From contig NZ_BLJE01000001.1 of the NCBI RefSeq assembly GCF_009811795.1, positions 1-64,000 on the forward strand: DNA of 64,000 nt, given 5' to 3'. The translations under genes and the position numbers were made by a program. Below are positions 8,851 to 17,288 of this stretch, piece by piece. A model generated the notes under the pieces. That model saw only the letters and a program-made list of their open reading frames with translations. It had not been told where the DNA came from and made no database searches. Numbering within the stretch: position 1 is the stretch's first letter; every line of letters begins with the position of its first letter. This DNA is from Litoreibacter roseus (GTDB taxonomy: Bacteria > Pseudomonadota > Alphaproteobacteria > Rhodobacterales > Rhodobacteraceae).

Positions 8851-9876
8851 ATGAAAACTCTAACTAAGTTTCTGACCATTGCGGCAATGGCTCTTCCATT
8901 GCCTGCGTTGGCGGATCCAACGGCCTGCGACCCGGGCGAAGAAGTGCTGAAGTTCAGCGTCGTCACAGCGCTTAAAGGTCACCCTAAAGGTGAAGCGGCG
9001 CTGGCCTATGCGGCAGTGATCAACAGTGAGCTTGACGGTCGGTACTGTGTGGAAGTCTACGGAAAGAGCGATCTTTATCCTGATGACGACACATTGTTCA
9101 CCGCTCTGCGTGAAGGCGACGCACATTTTGCAATGCCTGCATTTGCAAAGACCAGCTCTTTCAGCGCCAAAGCTGACATCTTCAACCTGCCATTCCTTTT
9201 CGATGGCCCACTGCATGTGTTGGAATTTCTTCAGTCCGATACGATCGACCAGATCGGTGACGACTTTGTAGATGATGGGTTTGCGGTTCTGGGGTATGCC
9301 AGTAATGGAATGCGCCAGTTTTCGGCAACCGTCCCAATGCGGTCCCCTGGTGATGCAGAAGGTATGTCCTTCCGCGTATCTTCAGGTTCTCCAATCACTG
9401 CGGCAGTTCTCAACATCATGGGTGTCACACCGGTGAAGCTGAAGTTCGCGGACGTTTATGACAACCTCGACAATGGAACGGTGCAGGGTCAAGAAAATAC
9501 CTATGCAAACATCGAAAAGATGGGGTTCTACGAAGTTCAGGCCGCTGTCACGGAGACGAACCATACCTATATCGGGTATCCAATGATCGCATCCTTGAGC
9601 TTCTTGGATAGCCTAGATGCTGAAACCCGGAGTGTCTTCGTGAACTCGGCAAAGCTGGTGCTTCATGAAAGAAATCGGTTTGCGTTCGAGTTGAACCAAC
9701 TCAGCCGTCAGAACATCTTGGATGACGATGGAATCATCATTCGTCTGTCCGACGGCGAGCTTCAGGAATGGAGAGACGCATTTGCGCCGGTCCTTACAGA
9801 ATTCAAATCCTCCATTGGTGATGAATTTGTAGACGCAGCAATCGCGATCAACGCTGCGGCGGACCCATTCAACTAA
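8851..9876 (+). CDS. orphan TRAP-type (DctP) periplasmic binding protein
   Basis: 341 residues with a signal peptide (TKFLTIAAMALPLPALA) and the DctP fold: an early VVTALKGHPKGEAA segment, FAMPAFAKTSSFSAK, MRSPGDAEGMSFRV and NGTVQGQENTYANI, the family's usual landmarks. No DctQ or DctM permease gene lies beside it. The ATG at 8851 has a GAGAGGAG ribosome site. It is 82 bp after the PstS-like/OmpA gene and ends at a strong terminator, so the two may share a transcript. Either it uses a permease encoded elsewhere or it acts as a ligand sensor. Confidence 0.85.
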   Translation: MKTLTKFLTIAAMALPLPALADPTACDPGEEVLKFSVVTALKGHPKGEAALAYAAVINSELDGRYCVEVYGKSDLYPDDDTLFTALREGDAHFAMPAFAKTSSFSAKADIFNLPFLFDGPLHVLEFLQSDTIDQIGDDFVDDGFAVLGYASNGMRQFSATVPMRSPGDAEGMSFRVSSGSPITAAVLNIMGVTPVKLKFADVYDNLDNGTVQGQENTYANIEKMGFYEVQAAVTETNHTYIGYPMIASLSFLDSLDAETRSVFVNSAKLVLHERNRFAFELNQLSRQNILDDDGIIIRLSDGELQEWRDAFAPVLTEFKSSIGDEFVDAAIAINAAADPFN

Positions 9877-9891
9877 GTCACAGACCAAGAC

Positions 9892-9927
9892 AAAAGGCCC
9901 CCCTCCCTGTTTGGGCGGGGGGCTTTT
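9892..9927 (+). terminator. rho-independent terminator
   Basis: A GC-rich hairpin with a C-rich left arm (9896-9907) and a G-rich right arm (9913-9923), preceded by AAAA and followed by TTTT, 15 bp after the TRAP binding-protein stop. Confidence 0.85.
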
Positions 9928-10037
9928 GCCGTTGTGAGAGTGATCCAAAGAGGGTGAAAAACGGCCGTTTTTTACGCGTTCCGCTGCGGAACTTTCATGA
10001 GGACGACACATGTTATCGTTTTTTGATCATGAAATCG

Positions 10038-10049
10038 CCTGAATTCAGG
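10038..10049. promoter_or_regulatory. 12-bp perfect palindrome upstream of the kinase gene
   Basis: CCTGAATTCAGG reads the same on both strands and lies 85 bp before the kinase start, in an AT-rich leader. It could be an operator; no binding protein is recognised. Confidence 0.3.
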
Positions 10050-10133
10050 TAGATAAAAGTTTAATGGAGACGTTGTTACATAGTTCGGAGCTTTTTTGGG
10101 GATGCTCTGGTAAGCAAATGGGGGGCACCAATC

Positions 10134-12719
10134 ATGGGTGCTGATGGGAAGATGCAAGCAGTAACAAAAAATGGCGGGATTACCGAAGGCGATCCTGCGG
10201 ATGTGAATGACGAACTGGAGCCGGGCACAGAGCTTCTGGATGGTCTCTACAAGATCACGGAGTTTCTGAACAGCGGTGGCTTCGGGATGACATACCTGGC
10301 CGAGGACAGCCTTGAGCGCCGTATCGTCATCAAAGAATGCTTTCCTGGATCGTTTTGTCGGCGGATCGGAACGAAAGTCGCCGTACGCTCACGCGCCCAC
10401 GAGGCAGAGCTTCGCCGCATCGTAAAAAGCTTCAAGCAAGAGGCGAAGAGCCTTGCGAAGCTTGAGCACGCCAATATCGTCGGCATCCACCTCGTGTTTA
10501 ACGACAACGACACGGCCTATATGGCAATGGATTACATCGAGGGGACAGACCTTCTCGACCTGATCGAGGACAAATCCGGTCTGCTGACGCCCGAGAACAA
10601 CATCTCGATGCTGCGCAAGCTGATCAACGCGATGTCCTACGTTCATAAAAATGGCCTGTTGCACCGCGATATCTCGCCCGACAACATTCTTTTGAACGAA
10701 AAGAAAGAACCGGTTCTCATTGATTTTGGCGCTGCGCGGGAAAGTTCCCAGAAGGCCAGCCGCCTTCTATCTGCGCTGAGTGTTGTCAAGGACGGGTACT
10801 CCCCGCAGGAATTGTACCTTCAAGGCAGCGATCAGGCAGCGTCAATCGACGTGTACGCATTGGGCGCAACCTTCTATCATGTGATCAAAGGTGAAACGCC
10901 GCCACCCAGCCAATCTCGCTTGATGGCAGTCGCTGAAGGGGACGGCGACCCCTATGAGCCGCTCCTCGGGAATGTCGAAGGCTACCCTGAAGCGTATCTG
11001 AAATCCATCGACCGCGCGTTGGCCGTTCTGCCGAAAGATCGCTTCCAGTCCATGGAAGACTGGTTGGACATGATCGACGGCAAGGATGTTGCCGACGGAA
11101 ATGTCATCCCGCTGAACGTAGGTGAGCCTCGCGCGGAAGCTCCAAAGCCGGAGAGCACTGCGGACGTCGAGCCAGTCGTTGAAGCCGCTGTGGCGTCCAC
11201 ATTGGCAACGGAGCCTGCGAACAAAAACAAAGCAATTCTTTTGGGCTCTGTCGCAGCTGCCGCAATCGTGGCGGTTGGCGTTGCCTACGTTGCGTTGTCT
11301 CCGAGCGAGCCAACCGAGGTTGCTGCCGTTGACGCGCCATCGATCCAAGCGGACGTGGCTGCTGTTGCGCCTGCTGTTGAGGCACCTTCAACCACCGAGA
11401 CACCTGCACCTGCCGAAGCGGTAGAAACACCTGTGATTGCTGCGCCGGAAGTTGTCGTTGAAGCCCCCGTCGAGCCCGCTGCGCCAACAGCAGCGGACGT
11501 CATGGCGACGCTCAACCCGGCAACGATAGATGACGTTTTCACTCCGGCTCCAGAAGCAGAGTTGGTCGACCCTGCACCAACTGCGGCGGAAGTTATGGCT
11601 GCTGTTGAACCTTCCGCAATTCAGGACGTCTTTGTGCCCCCGCAAAGTTCTGAATTTACGGATGAAATCATGGCTGCCGTACCGCCAAGTGCGATTGAGG
11701 ATGTGTTCGTCCCAGAAACGCTTGAAGTTGACATACCCCTGGCAGAGCGTGTCTCACCTATTGCACCCGTTCTGATGAGTGATGCGCCTGCGACAGATGG
11801 ATTTGATCCGACGCAGCCGCTTGATTTCGGTCCGGGCGTTGCAGTGTCTTCCGCGAATGGCGATGCCGTGCCTGAAACGCTGAAAGTTTCTCAGCTTCAG
11901 GGGGGCGCGTCTGTTTCTGATGGCAACCCCGACGGTTTGGCTCAGATCGACCGCGCCACCTATGTTGCGCCGCCGAAGCCGGAGCCCGCGCCAGTTGAAA
12001 CAGCTGCTGCACCGCTTGTCGTCATGCCACTTGTTGTGGAACCCGAGGCAGTACCCGCGCCTGCGCCAAGTGCTGAGGCCGAGGTTCTTTTCTCCGTTGT
12101 TGCACCTACAGCAAACTCCTCCAATACACCTTCTGTTGACGCAAGTTTTGAAGGCCGCTGGGACGTCAGTCTGAGCATCGACACGGTGTCCGAGCAATCA
12201 GAATACGGTGTGTTCCCACGGATTGTAGGTGTGACAGCGCCGGAAGTGCTTGCCTATAATCCTTGGATTGAGGTTGGCCAGACCATCTTCTCGATCAACG
12301 GGGAATTGGTTTCCAACGAAGCGCAAGTGAAAGAACTGTTCCTGCAAAACGCCAACGTTGATCGGAATGACAATCTGACGGCGAGCGTTCTGATCCGGGA
12401 CGGTGATGCGCTGATCGATCACCAATTGGCTTTGCCTGCGGTGCGCGTTACTGAACTGGAGAACGGCACTACGCTGCGCAGTTCCACGAACAACGGACTG
12501 TGGTTTGCAGAGGTGACTTCATTGTCAAACAACGGTGCGAGTGGCCTTCAGATTGGCGATCGCATCATCAGCGAAGATATTTCGGGACTGTCTGTGATGT
12601 ATCCTACGGCGATTGAAGACATCCTGACGAGCGTTCTTTCGGACAACATTGCAGAGGCTGAATTCGTAGTTCAGCGTGGCAATAACGAACTCCTGGTAAC
12701 GGAGCCGCTTACAAACTAA
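10134..12719 (+). CDS. transmembrane Ser/Thr protein kinase with periplasmic PDZ-like tail
   Basis: 861 residues. A Hanks-type kinase domain (about 38-310) shows the glycine loop NSGGFG (46-51), Lys67 in VIKE, HRD at 177-179 and DFG at 197-199. The catalytic-loop Lys is replaced by Ser (HRDISPDN), a variation seen in other bacterial kinases. One membrane segment spans about 367-388. It is followed by a Pro/Ala-rich linker containing three near-repeats and a C-terminal region (about 680-861) resembling tandem PDZ-like folds. The kinase faces the cytoplasm and the tail the periplasm, so it probably relays an envelope signal. It converges on the M56/BlaI pair, 21 bp away. Confidence 0.85.
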   Translation: MGADGKMQAVTKNGGITEGDPADVNDELEPGTELLDGLYKITEFLNSGGFGMTYLAEDSLERRIVIKECFPGSFCRRIGTKVAVRSRAHEAELRRIVKSFKQEAKSLAKLEHANIVGIHLVFNDNDTAYMAMDYIEGTDLLDLIEDKSGLLTPENNISMLRKLINAMSYVHKNGLLHRDISPDNILLNEKKEPVLIDFGAARESSQKASRLLSALSVVKDGYSPQELYLQGSDQAASIDVYALGATFYHVIKGETPPPSQSRLMAVAEGDGDPYEPLLGNVEGYPEAYLKSIDRALAVLPKDRFQSMEDWLDMIDGKDVADGNVIPLNVGEPRAEAPKPESTADVEPVVEAAVASTLATEPANKNKAILLGSVAAAAIVAVGVAYVALSPSEPTEVAAVDAPSIQADVAAVAPAVEAPSTTETPAPAEAVETPVIAAPEVVVEAPVEPAAPTAADVMATLNPATIDDVFTPAPEAELVDPAPTAAEVMAAVEPSAIQDVFVPPQSSEFTDEIMAAVPPSAIEDVFVPETLEVDIPLAERVSPIAPVLMSDAPATDGFDPTQPLDFGPGVAVSSANGDAVPETLKVSQLQGGASVSDGNPDGLAQIDRATYVAPPKPEPAPVETAAAPLVVMPLVVEPEAVPAPAPSAEAEVLFSVVAPTANSSNTPSVDASFEGRWDVSLSIDTVSEQSEYGVFPRIVGVTAPEVLAYNPWIEVGQTIFSINGELVSNEAQVKELFLQNANVDRNDNLTASVLIRDGDALIDHQLALPAVRVTELENGTTLRSSTNNGLWFAEVTSLSNNGASGLQIGDRIISEDISGLSVMYPTAIEDILTSVLSDNIAEAEFVVQRGNNELLVTEPLTN
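11488..11724 (+). repeat. three tandem ~34-residue repeats inside the kinase linker
   Basis: The linker repeats a unit whose core reads ADVMATLNPATIDDVFTP, then AEVMAAVEPSAIQDVFVP, then DEIMAAVPPSAIEDVFVP. The copies are diverged at the DNA level, so this is an old protein repeat rather than a recent slippage event. Confidence 0.8.
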
Positions 12720-12740
12720 GCGGCCCCGGCCACCCCACTA

Positions 12741-13853
12741 CTACCAGTCTCGCGTCATCCCACCTATTGCGTTTAGGCGTTCTAGGTTGACGATTGTTGA
12801 CAGCATGATGCGATCTTGGCTCCACCCGCTTTGTTTTTGGATCGCGACAGCCGTTATTCCGACTGCACCAGCGAGAAATAAACTGACGGCAATGGTGGTC
12901 CGCTTTCTGATGGTCGGTTCCGTATTCTTTGCCATGGAATTTGCCCGCTCTGCCAAAAGGTTATGTGCCTTCATAGGCTGGCGTTTGGGGGCAAATGGTA
13001 CACCTGTCAGCACCACACGAGGCTCCGCCGGTTCATGGCTGTCTGCACAGACCCGCAAGAGGCAACTGAGGTAGCGCTGCGGACTGATAGATAAGCGGGC
13101 AATCACCGCCTGATCGCAGTTAAGTTCTCTTACCCGTTCAATATCACGCTTCCAGCCATGGAAGGCTGGGTTCCAGAAGAACAATGGCCGCAGAAGCTCC
13201 AACGCAAATTCCCACGTGAGGTCTCCGTTGCGGACATGCTGAAACTCGTGCGCCATAACGAGTTTTAGGTCATTCGGTCTCGCCAAAAGTACGTGCGGGA
13301 GGATCACGTAAAACCGAAAAAGCCCGCGGGTGGAAAACGGTGTATCGATCCGATCGCTAATCAAAACGCGTGTCCGCCGAGATGTTCGCCAAACATAGGC
13401 TTGCCCCAGTATTTTTCGGAGCCCTAGACCCTGACGAACAAGCTTCAGAGCATGTACCAAGGCACCAAGGGCAAGCAGCGTGAGAATCGCGCGGGTGACA
13501 GGCATCGTTTGGCTGATCATCGCGTCCACCCATATGTCGCGGCTGTTCAAGACCTGCTGAAAGGTCATCGCGTCGAGCGCAATGTTCCCATGAAGATATT
13601 GGCGGACTGTCCAATCCGAAAGCGTCTGCAGCGGCAGGCCAGCGACGCCGTCCGGTCCGAACAGAAGGCCGGCACAGGACCCTATGCCGAAAGCCAGAAG
13701 CGTGACTTGCGCAAAAAACAGGTGGCTTCTGTGTGCCTGACTGTATCCAAGCGTGGCCAGAGATCTCTTCGCAAGACTCCAAACCAGAAAGGACGCCACA
13801 AGCAAGATATTGGCGTCGATATACAGATGTGCGAGCGTTTCAAGACGAACCAT
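12741..13853 (-). CDS. M56-family (BlaR1/MecR1-like) membrane metalloprotease
   Basis: 370 residues. Hydrophobic segments near 12-28, 45-65, 118-138 and about 318-336 surround a cytoplasmic zinc protease core with HEFQH at 202-206 and the downstream ELNCDQA ligand region near 243-249. These proteins cleave a BlaI-type repressor on receiving an outside signal. Here only about 30 residues follow the last membrane segment, so there is no penicillin-binding sensor domain and the signal is unknown. The gene overlaps the repressor gene by 14 bp. Confidence 0.85.
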   Translation of the reverse strand: MVRLETLAHLYIDANILLVASFLVWSLAKRSLATLGYSQAHRSHLFFAQVTLLAFGIGSCAGLLFGPDGVAGLPLQTLSDWTVRQYLHGNIALDAMTFQQVLNSRDIWVDAMISQTMPVTRAILTLLALGALVHALKLVRQGLGLRKILGQAYVWRTSRRTRVLISDRIDTPFSTRGLFRFYVILPHVLLARPNDLKLVMAHEFQHVRNGDLTWEFALELLRPLFFWNPAFHGWKRDIERVRELNCDQAVIARLSISPQRYLSCLLRVCADSHEPAEPRVVLTGVPFAPKRQPMKAHNLLAERANSMAKNTEPTIRKRTTIAVSLFLAGAVGITAVAIQKQSGWSQDRIMLSTIVNLERLNAIGGMTRDW

Positions 13854-14235
13854 CTTTCAACCTCCGGTCCAGAAGTGCGCGAATTTCTTCAAGAGCTTCG
13901 GTGGATAGACCATCATCATCCACCAGCCGTGCGACGAGCGCCACCGGAGTGTTGTCGAACAATTTTTGCGATAGGTCACGGAGAGATCTGGACTGGTAGT
14001 CGTCCTTGCTCAGTACAGGTTCGTAAATGAACGTCTTGCCGACCTTCGTGCTGCTGACGAATTTCTTCTGCTCGAGAATGCGCATAATCGTCGCGGCAGA
14101 GGTGTATGCGAGGTTCCGATCGGCAGGAAGCGCTGCCAATAAATCACGCACGCTGCCTTCGCCGATGGCCCAAAGCAGGGTCATAAACTCAAGCTCGACC
14201 TCTGTGAGAAGTGTGATTTTCTTGCGTTGCCTCAT
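13840..14235 (-). CDS. BlaI/MecI/CopY-family transcriptional repressor
   Basis: 131 residues with the winged-helix layout of the Penicillinase_R family: LTEVELEFMTLLWAIGEGSVRD at the N-terminus, YTSAATIMRILEQKKFVSS as recognition region and a C-terminal dimerisation helix. It is coupled to the M56 protease gene, the usual repressor/protease pair. A classical TACA-N2-TGTA operator was not found near its start. Confidence 0.87.
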   Translation of the reverse strand: MRQRKKITLLTEVELEFMTLLWAIGEGSVRDLLAALPADRNLAYTSAATIMRILEQKKFVSSTKVGKTFIYEPVLSKDDYQSRSLRDLSQKLFDNTPVALVARLVDDDGLSTEALEEIRALLDRRLKDGSS

Positions 14236-14248
14236 GTCATGTCCGATT

Positions 14249-14279
14249 GCCTCAGGCCCGGCGAAAAACCCGCTGAGGC
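14249..14279 (-). other. hairpin in the 45-bp gap between glpU and the BlaI-like gene
   Basis: GCCTCAG (14249-14255) pairs with CTGAGGC (14273-14279). The hairpin lies just after the glpU stop on the minus strand. There is no U-run after it, so it may be a weak terminator, a processing site, or part of the repressor's control region. Confidence 0.4.
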
Positions 14280-14280
14280 G

Positions 14281-14559
14281 TTAAACCTTCCAAAAGCAGA
14301 AACCGCCCCACGCTATTGCGAGCCCCAGCGGAATCCAGAGCGGTGTTCCGAAGAAGCCGAGCCATGCGAGGAAAATGTACGCTGTTCCAAGCAGTGAGAT
14401 GAACAAGCGGTCGCCGCGTGTCGTTGTCAGACCGAGAATACCCGTCCGTTCTGCTCCGCCTGGGCGCTTGATTTCCAGAACGGTAATTATGGCCATCGCT
14501 GAGAATATTCCAATGAAGACAAAAGCCGTCGGCCAGGTCCATGCCATCCAACTCAACAT
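14281..14559 (-). CDS. glpU: DUF2160 membrane protein of glycerol importer (GlpU)
   Basis: 92 residues, three hydrophobic segments, matching DUF2160, a family found inside glycerol ABC importer operons (GlpU in Rhizobium). The start MLSWMAWTWP has GGGAG 7 bases upstream; a longer in-frame reading would run back into the permease gene. Its precise role is unknown. The gene follows glpQ directly, with one base between the glpQ stop and this ATG. Confidence 0.8.
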   Translation of the reverse strand: MLSWMAWTWPTAFVFIGIFSAMAIITVLEIKRPGGAERTGILGLTTTRGDRLFISLLGTAYIFLAWLGFFGTPLWIPLGLAIAWGGFCFWKV

Positions 14560-14560
14560 A

Positions 14561-15358
14561 TCAAACTCTCCCGAGGGCAAAGCCCTTCGCGATATAGTTA
14601 CGAACAAAGTAGATCACGATAGCCCCGGGGATGATTGTCAGAGTGCCAGCTGCGGCCAGCAATCCCAACTCATAGCCCGCGCTTGACGCGGTTTTGGTCA
14701 TCGTCGCAGCGATCGGTTTGGCTGCGACAGCAGTCAATGTCTTGGCCAGCAGCAATTCGACCCATGAGAACATGAAACAGAAGAAGGCCGCCACGCCCAC
14801 GCCCGCCTTGATCGTCGGCAGGAAGATCGACACGAAAAAGCGTGGGAAGGAATAGCCATCCACATAAGCGGTTTCGTCCAACTCCTTTGGGACGCCGGAC
14901 ATGAAGCCTTCGAGGATCCAGACCGCCAGCGGAATGTTGAACAGGCAGTGGGCAAGTGCAACTGCGAGGTGGGTGTCGAAAAGACCCACAGCCGAATAGA
15001 GCTGAAAGAACGGCAGTGCGAAAACCGCTGCGGGGGCCATGCGATTGGTGAGAAGCCAGAAGAACAGTTGCTTGTCACCCAGAAAACTGTAGCGCGAGAA
15101 GGCATAGGCCGCGGGAAGTGCCACGATAATTGAGATCACCGTATTGAGCGACACGTATATGATTGAATTGATGTAGCCCCAGTACCAAGTTGGGTCAGTA
15201 AAGATCACCCGGTAGTTTTCCAGCGTGAATGTCTGTGGGAACAGTGAGAAGCCCGACAGGATCTCGTTGGTTGTCTTGAAGCTCATCGCCACAAGCCAGT
15301 AGATCGGCAACATCAGAAAGAGGATGTAAAGGATCGGAATGAGGCTACGTTTCTTCAT
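14561..15358 (-). CDS. glpQ: glycerol ABC transporter permease GlpQ
   Basis: 265 residues, six membrane segments, with the inner-membrane component signature EAA-like loop (ELDETAYVDGYSFPRFFVSI) that contacts the ATPase. It is the MalG-type partner of the next permease. The ATG overlaps the glpP stop by four bases. Confidence 0.85.
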   Translation of the reverse strand: MKKRSLIPILYILFLMLPIYWLVAMSFKTTNEILSGFSLFPQTFTLENYRVIFTDPTWYWGYINSIIYVSLNTVISIIVALPAAYAFSRYSFLGDKQLFFWLLTNRMAPAAVFALPFFQLYSAVGLFDTHLAVALAHCLFNIPLAVWILEGFMSGVPKELDETAYVDGYSFPRFFVSIFLPTIKAGVGVAAFFCFMFSWVELLLAKTLTAVAAKPIAATMTKTASSAGYELGLLAAAGTLTIIPGAIVIYFVRNYIAKGFALGRV

Positions 15359-16218
15359 TTCCCATCATCCTTCGTCATCAGAGTGTAGAAGAGCCAAGAC
15401 ACCAAGAGCGTGATCGCGAAGTAGATCAGGCTCATCGCTGCAGCAGGGCCTAAATCGAACTGGCCGAGTGCGATTTTCACCAGATCAATCGACAGCAGGG
15501 TCGTCGAGTTGCCCGGTCCACCGCCCGTCAGAACGAATGGTTCGGTGTAGATGTTGAAGCTGTCCATGAAACGCAGCAGGATCGCGATGGTCAGGACCGT
15601 CTTCATCTTAGGCAGTTGGATATGGCGAAACACGGACCATGGACTGGCCCCGTCGATCTTGGCCGCCTGATAATATGCATCGGGGATCGAGACGAGGCCC
15701 GCGTAGCTCAGAAGGACAACCAGCGATGTCCAGTGCCAGACATCCATGGTGACGATCGTCACCCAAGCGGCAATCGGATCCTGGGTCATGTCATAGGAGA
15801 TACCCAGCGTGTTGTTCATAAAATAGCCCAGTAGGCCGATCTCGGGCAGGGTGAAGATGTTCCACATCGCGCCGACGACATTCCAAGGGATCAGCATGGG
15901 CAACGCCATCGTGACAAGACAAACGGGAACCCAGAACCCTTGGCGCGGCATCGCGAGCGCGATGATGATGCCAAGGGGGATTTCGATGGCAAGGATCAGA
16001 CCGGTAAAGAGAAATTGACGACCGAGGGCGGCGTGAAACCTATCGGATCGCAGGATTTGCTCGAACCAGTCGAGCCCCTGCCAGAAAAACACGTTATCGC
16101 CGAACGTCTCTTGGACGGAATAATTGACCACCGTCATCATTGGGATCAGCGCATTGAACGCGACCAGAAGGAGGACGGGCAGAACGAAGTACCAACCGTA
16201 CTGGTTTTGGGTTTTCAT
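15355..16218 (-). CDS. glpP: glycerol ABC transporter permease GlpP
   Basis: 287 residues, MalF-type permease with six membrane segments and the loop SIPDAYYQAAKIDGASPWSV that docks onto the ATPase. I start it at ATG 16218, which has GGAGG eight bases upstream and overlaps the glpT stop as ATGA, rather than at an in-frame ATG 24 bases earlier. Confidence 0.85.
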   Translation of the reverse strand: MKTQNQYGWYFVLPVLLLVAFNALIPMMTVVNYSVQETFGDNVFFWQGLDWFEQILRSDRFHAALGRQFLFTGLILAIEIPLGIIIALAMPRQGFWVPVCLVTMALPMLIPWNVVGAMWNIFTLPEIGLLGYFMNNTLGISYDMTQDPIAAWVTIVTMDVWHWTSLVVLLSYAGLVSIPDAYYQAAKIDGASPWSVFRHIQLPKMKTVLTIAILLRFMDSFNIYTEPFVLTGGGPGNSTTLLSIDLVKIALGQFDLGPAAAMSLIYFAITLLVSWLFYTLMTKDDGK

Positions 16219-17288
16219 GATGCGGCCTCCGTCGCGATCCAACCATCCCGGTAGAGCCGGGTCTGATCTGGTCTGAATGCCAGTTTGACGGACGAGCCCT
16301 TCACTGGGGTGTCCCCTTCCAGAATGGCTTTGACTTCGATGTCCCCGACGCGGGCTTCGACCACATTATGGCGGCCGACATCTGCGACCTTTGTGATCGT
16401 CGCGTCCAATCCTTGATCCGCGATGGAGACGAACTCGGGGCGGATCCCGATCTGTGTTTCACCGTCCCCTTGGGAGGCCGGTCCTTCGAGCGCCACTTGC
16501 TCCCCTTGAAAAAACGCACCGCCGTCCCGCAGATCGCAGGGCAGGATGTTCATACCGGGTGATCCAATGAAATGGCCGACAAATGTATGCTGCGGACGCT
16601 CAAATAGGTCGACAGGTGTTCCCATCTGTACGATTTCTCCGTCCTGCATAACGACGACCTGATCCGCGAAGGTCAGTGCTTCGGTCTGGTCATGCGTCAC
16701 ATAAATCATTGTGGCCCGCACGCGCTGATGAAGCTCTTTCAGTTTTGAGCGCAGCTTCCATTTCAGGTGAGGGTCAATCACGGTCAGGGGCTCGTCAAAC
16801 ATCACAACATTCACGTCATCGCGGACGAGGCCGCGACCCATCGAGATCTTCTGCTTGTTATCCGGGCTAAGTCCGGCTGCGCGGAGCCCGAGCATATCCG
16901 TTACCTCAAGCATATCCGCGATTTCCGTGACGCGCGCATCGACCTTCGCCGCCGCGACGCCGCGGTTGCGGAGCGGGAACGCGAGATTGTCGTAGACGGT
17001 CATCGTGTCGTAAATCACCGGGAACTGGAACACCTGTGCGATGTTACGCTGGTCCGGGGGCAGGGACGTAACATCCGTATCATCGAAAAGAATGCGTCCC
17101 TCGGACGGATTGAGCAGACCAGAGATGATATTGAGCAAGGTCGACTTGCCGCAGCCCGATGGGCCGAGCAGGGCGTAAGCGCCGCCATCTTCCCATGTCA
17201 GGTCTATCTCTTTCAGCGCGTAGTCATCGCGAGTCTTTGGCGTGGCACTGTAGCTGTGACGCAGATTTGAGAGCGTGATCTGTGCCAT
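16215..17288 (-). CDS. glpT: glycerol ABC transporter ATPase GlpT, degenerate signature
   Basis: 357 residues, UgpC/MalK-type ATPase with Walker A GPSGCGKST and Walker B VVMFDEP, followed by an OB-like regulatory domain. The ABC signature LSGGQ is replaced by LSPDNKQK and the D-loop region reads TVIDPHLKW. Paired with the canonical GlpS, this would make one of the two ATP sites degenerate. The start abuts the glpS stop with no gap. Confidence 0.85.
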   Translation of the reverse strand: MAQITLSNLRHSYSATPKTRDDYALKEIDLTWEDGGAYALLGPSGCGKSTLLNIISGLLNPSEGRILFDDTDVTSLPPDQRNIAQVFQFPVIYDTMTVYDNLAFPLRNRGVAAAKVDARVTEIADMLEVTDMLGLRAAGLSPDNKQKISMGRGLVRDDVNVVMFDEPLTVIDPHLKWKLRSKLKELHQRVRATMIYVTHDQTEALTFADQVVVMQDGEIVQMGTPVDLFERPQHTFVGHFIGSPGMNILPCDLRDGGAFFQGEQVALEGPASQGDGETQIGIRPEFVSIADQGLDATITKVADVGRHNVVEARVGDIEVKAILEGDTPVKGSSVKLAFRPDQTRLYRDGWIATEAAS

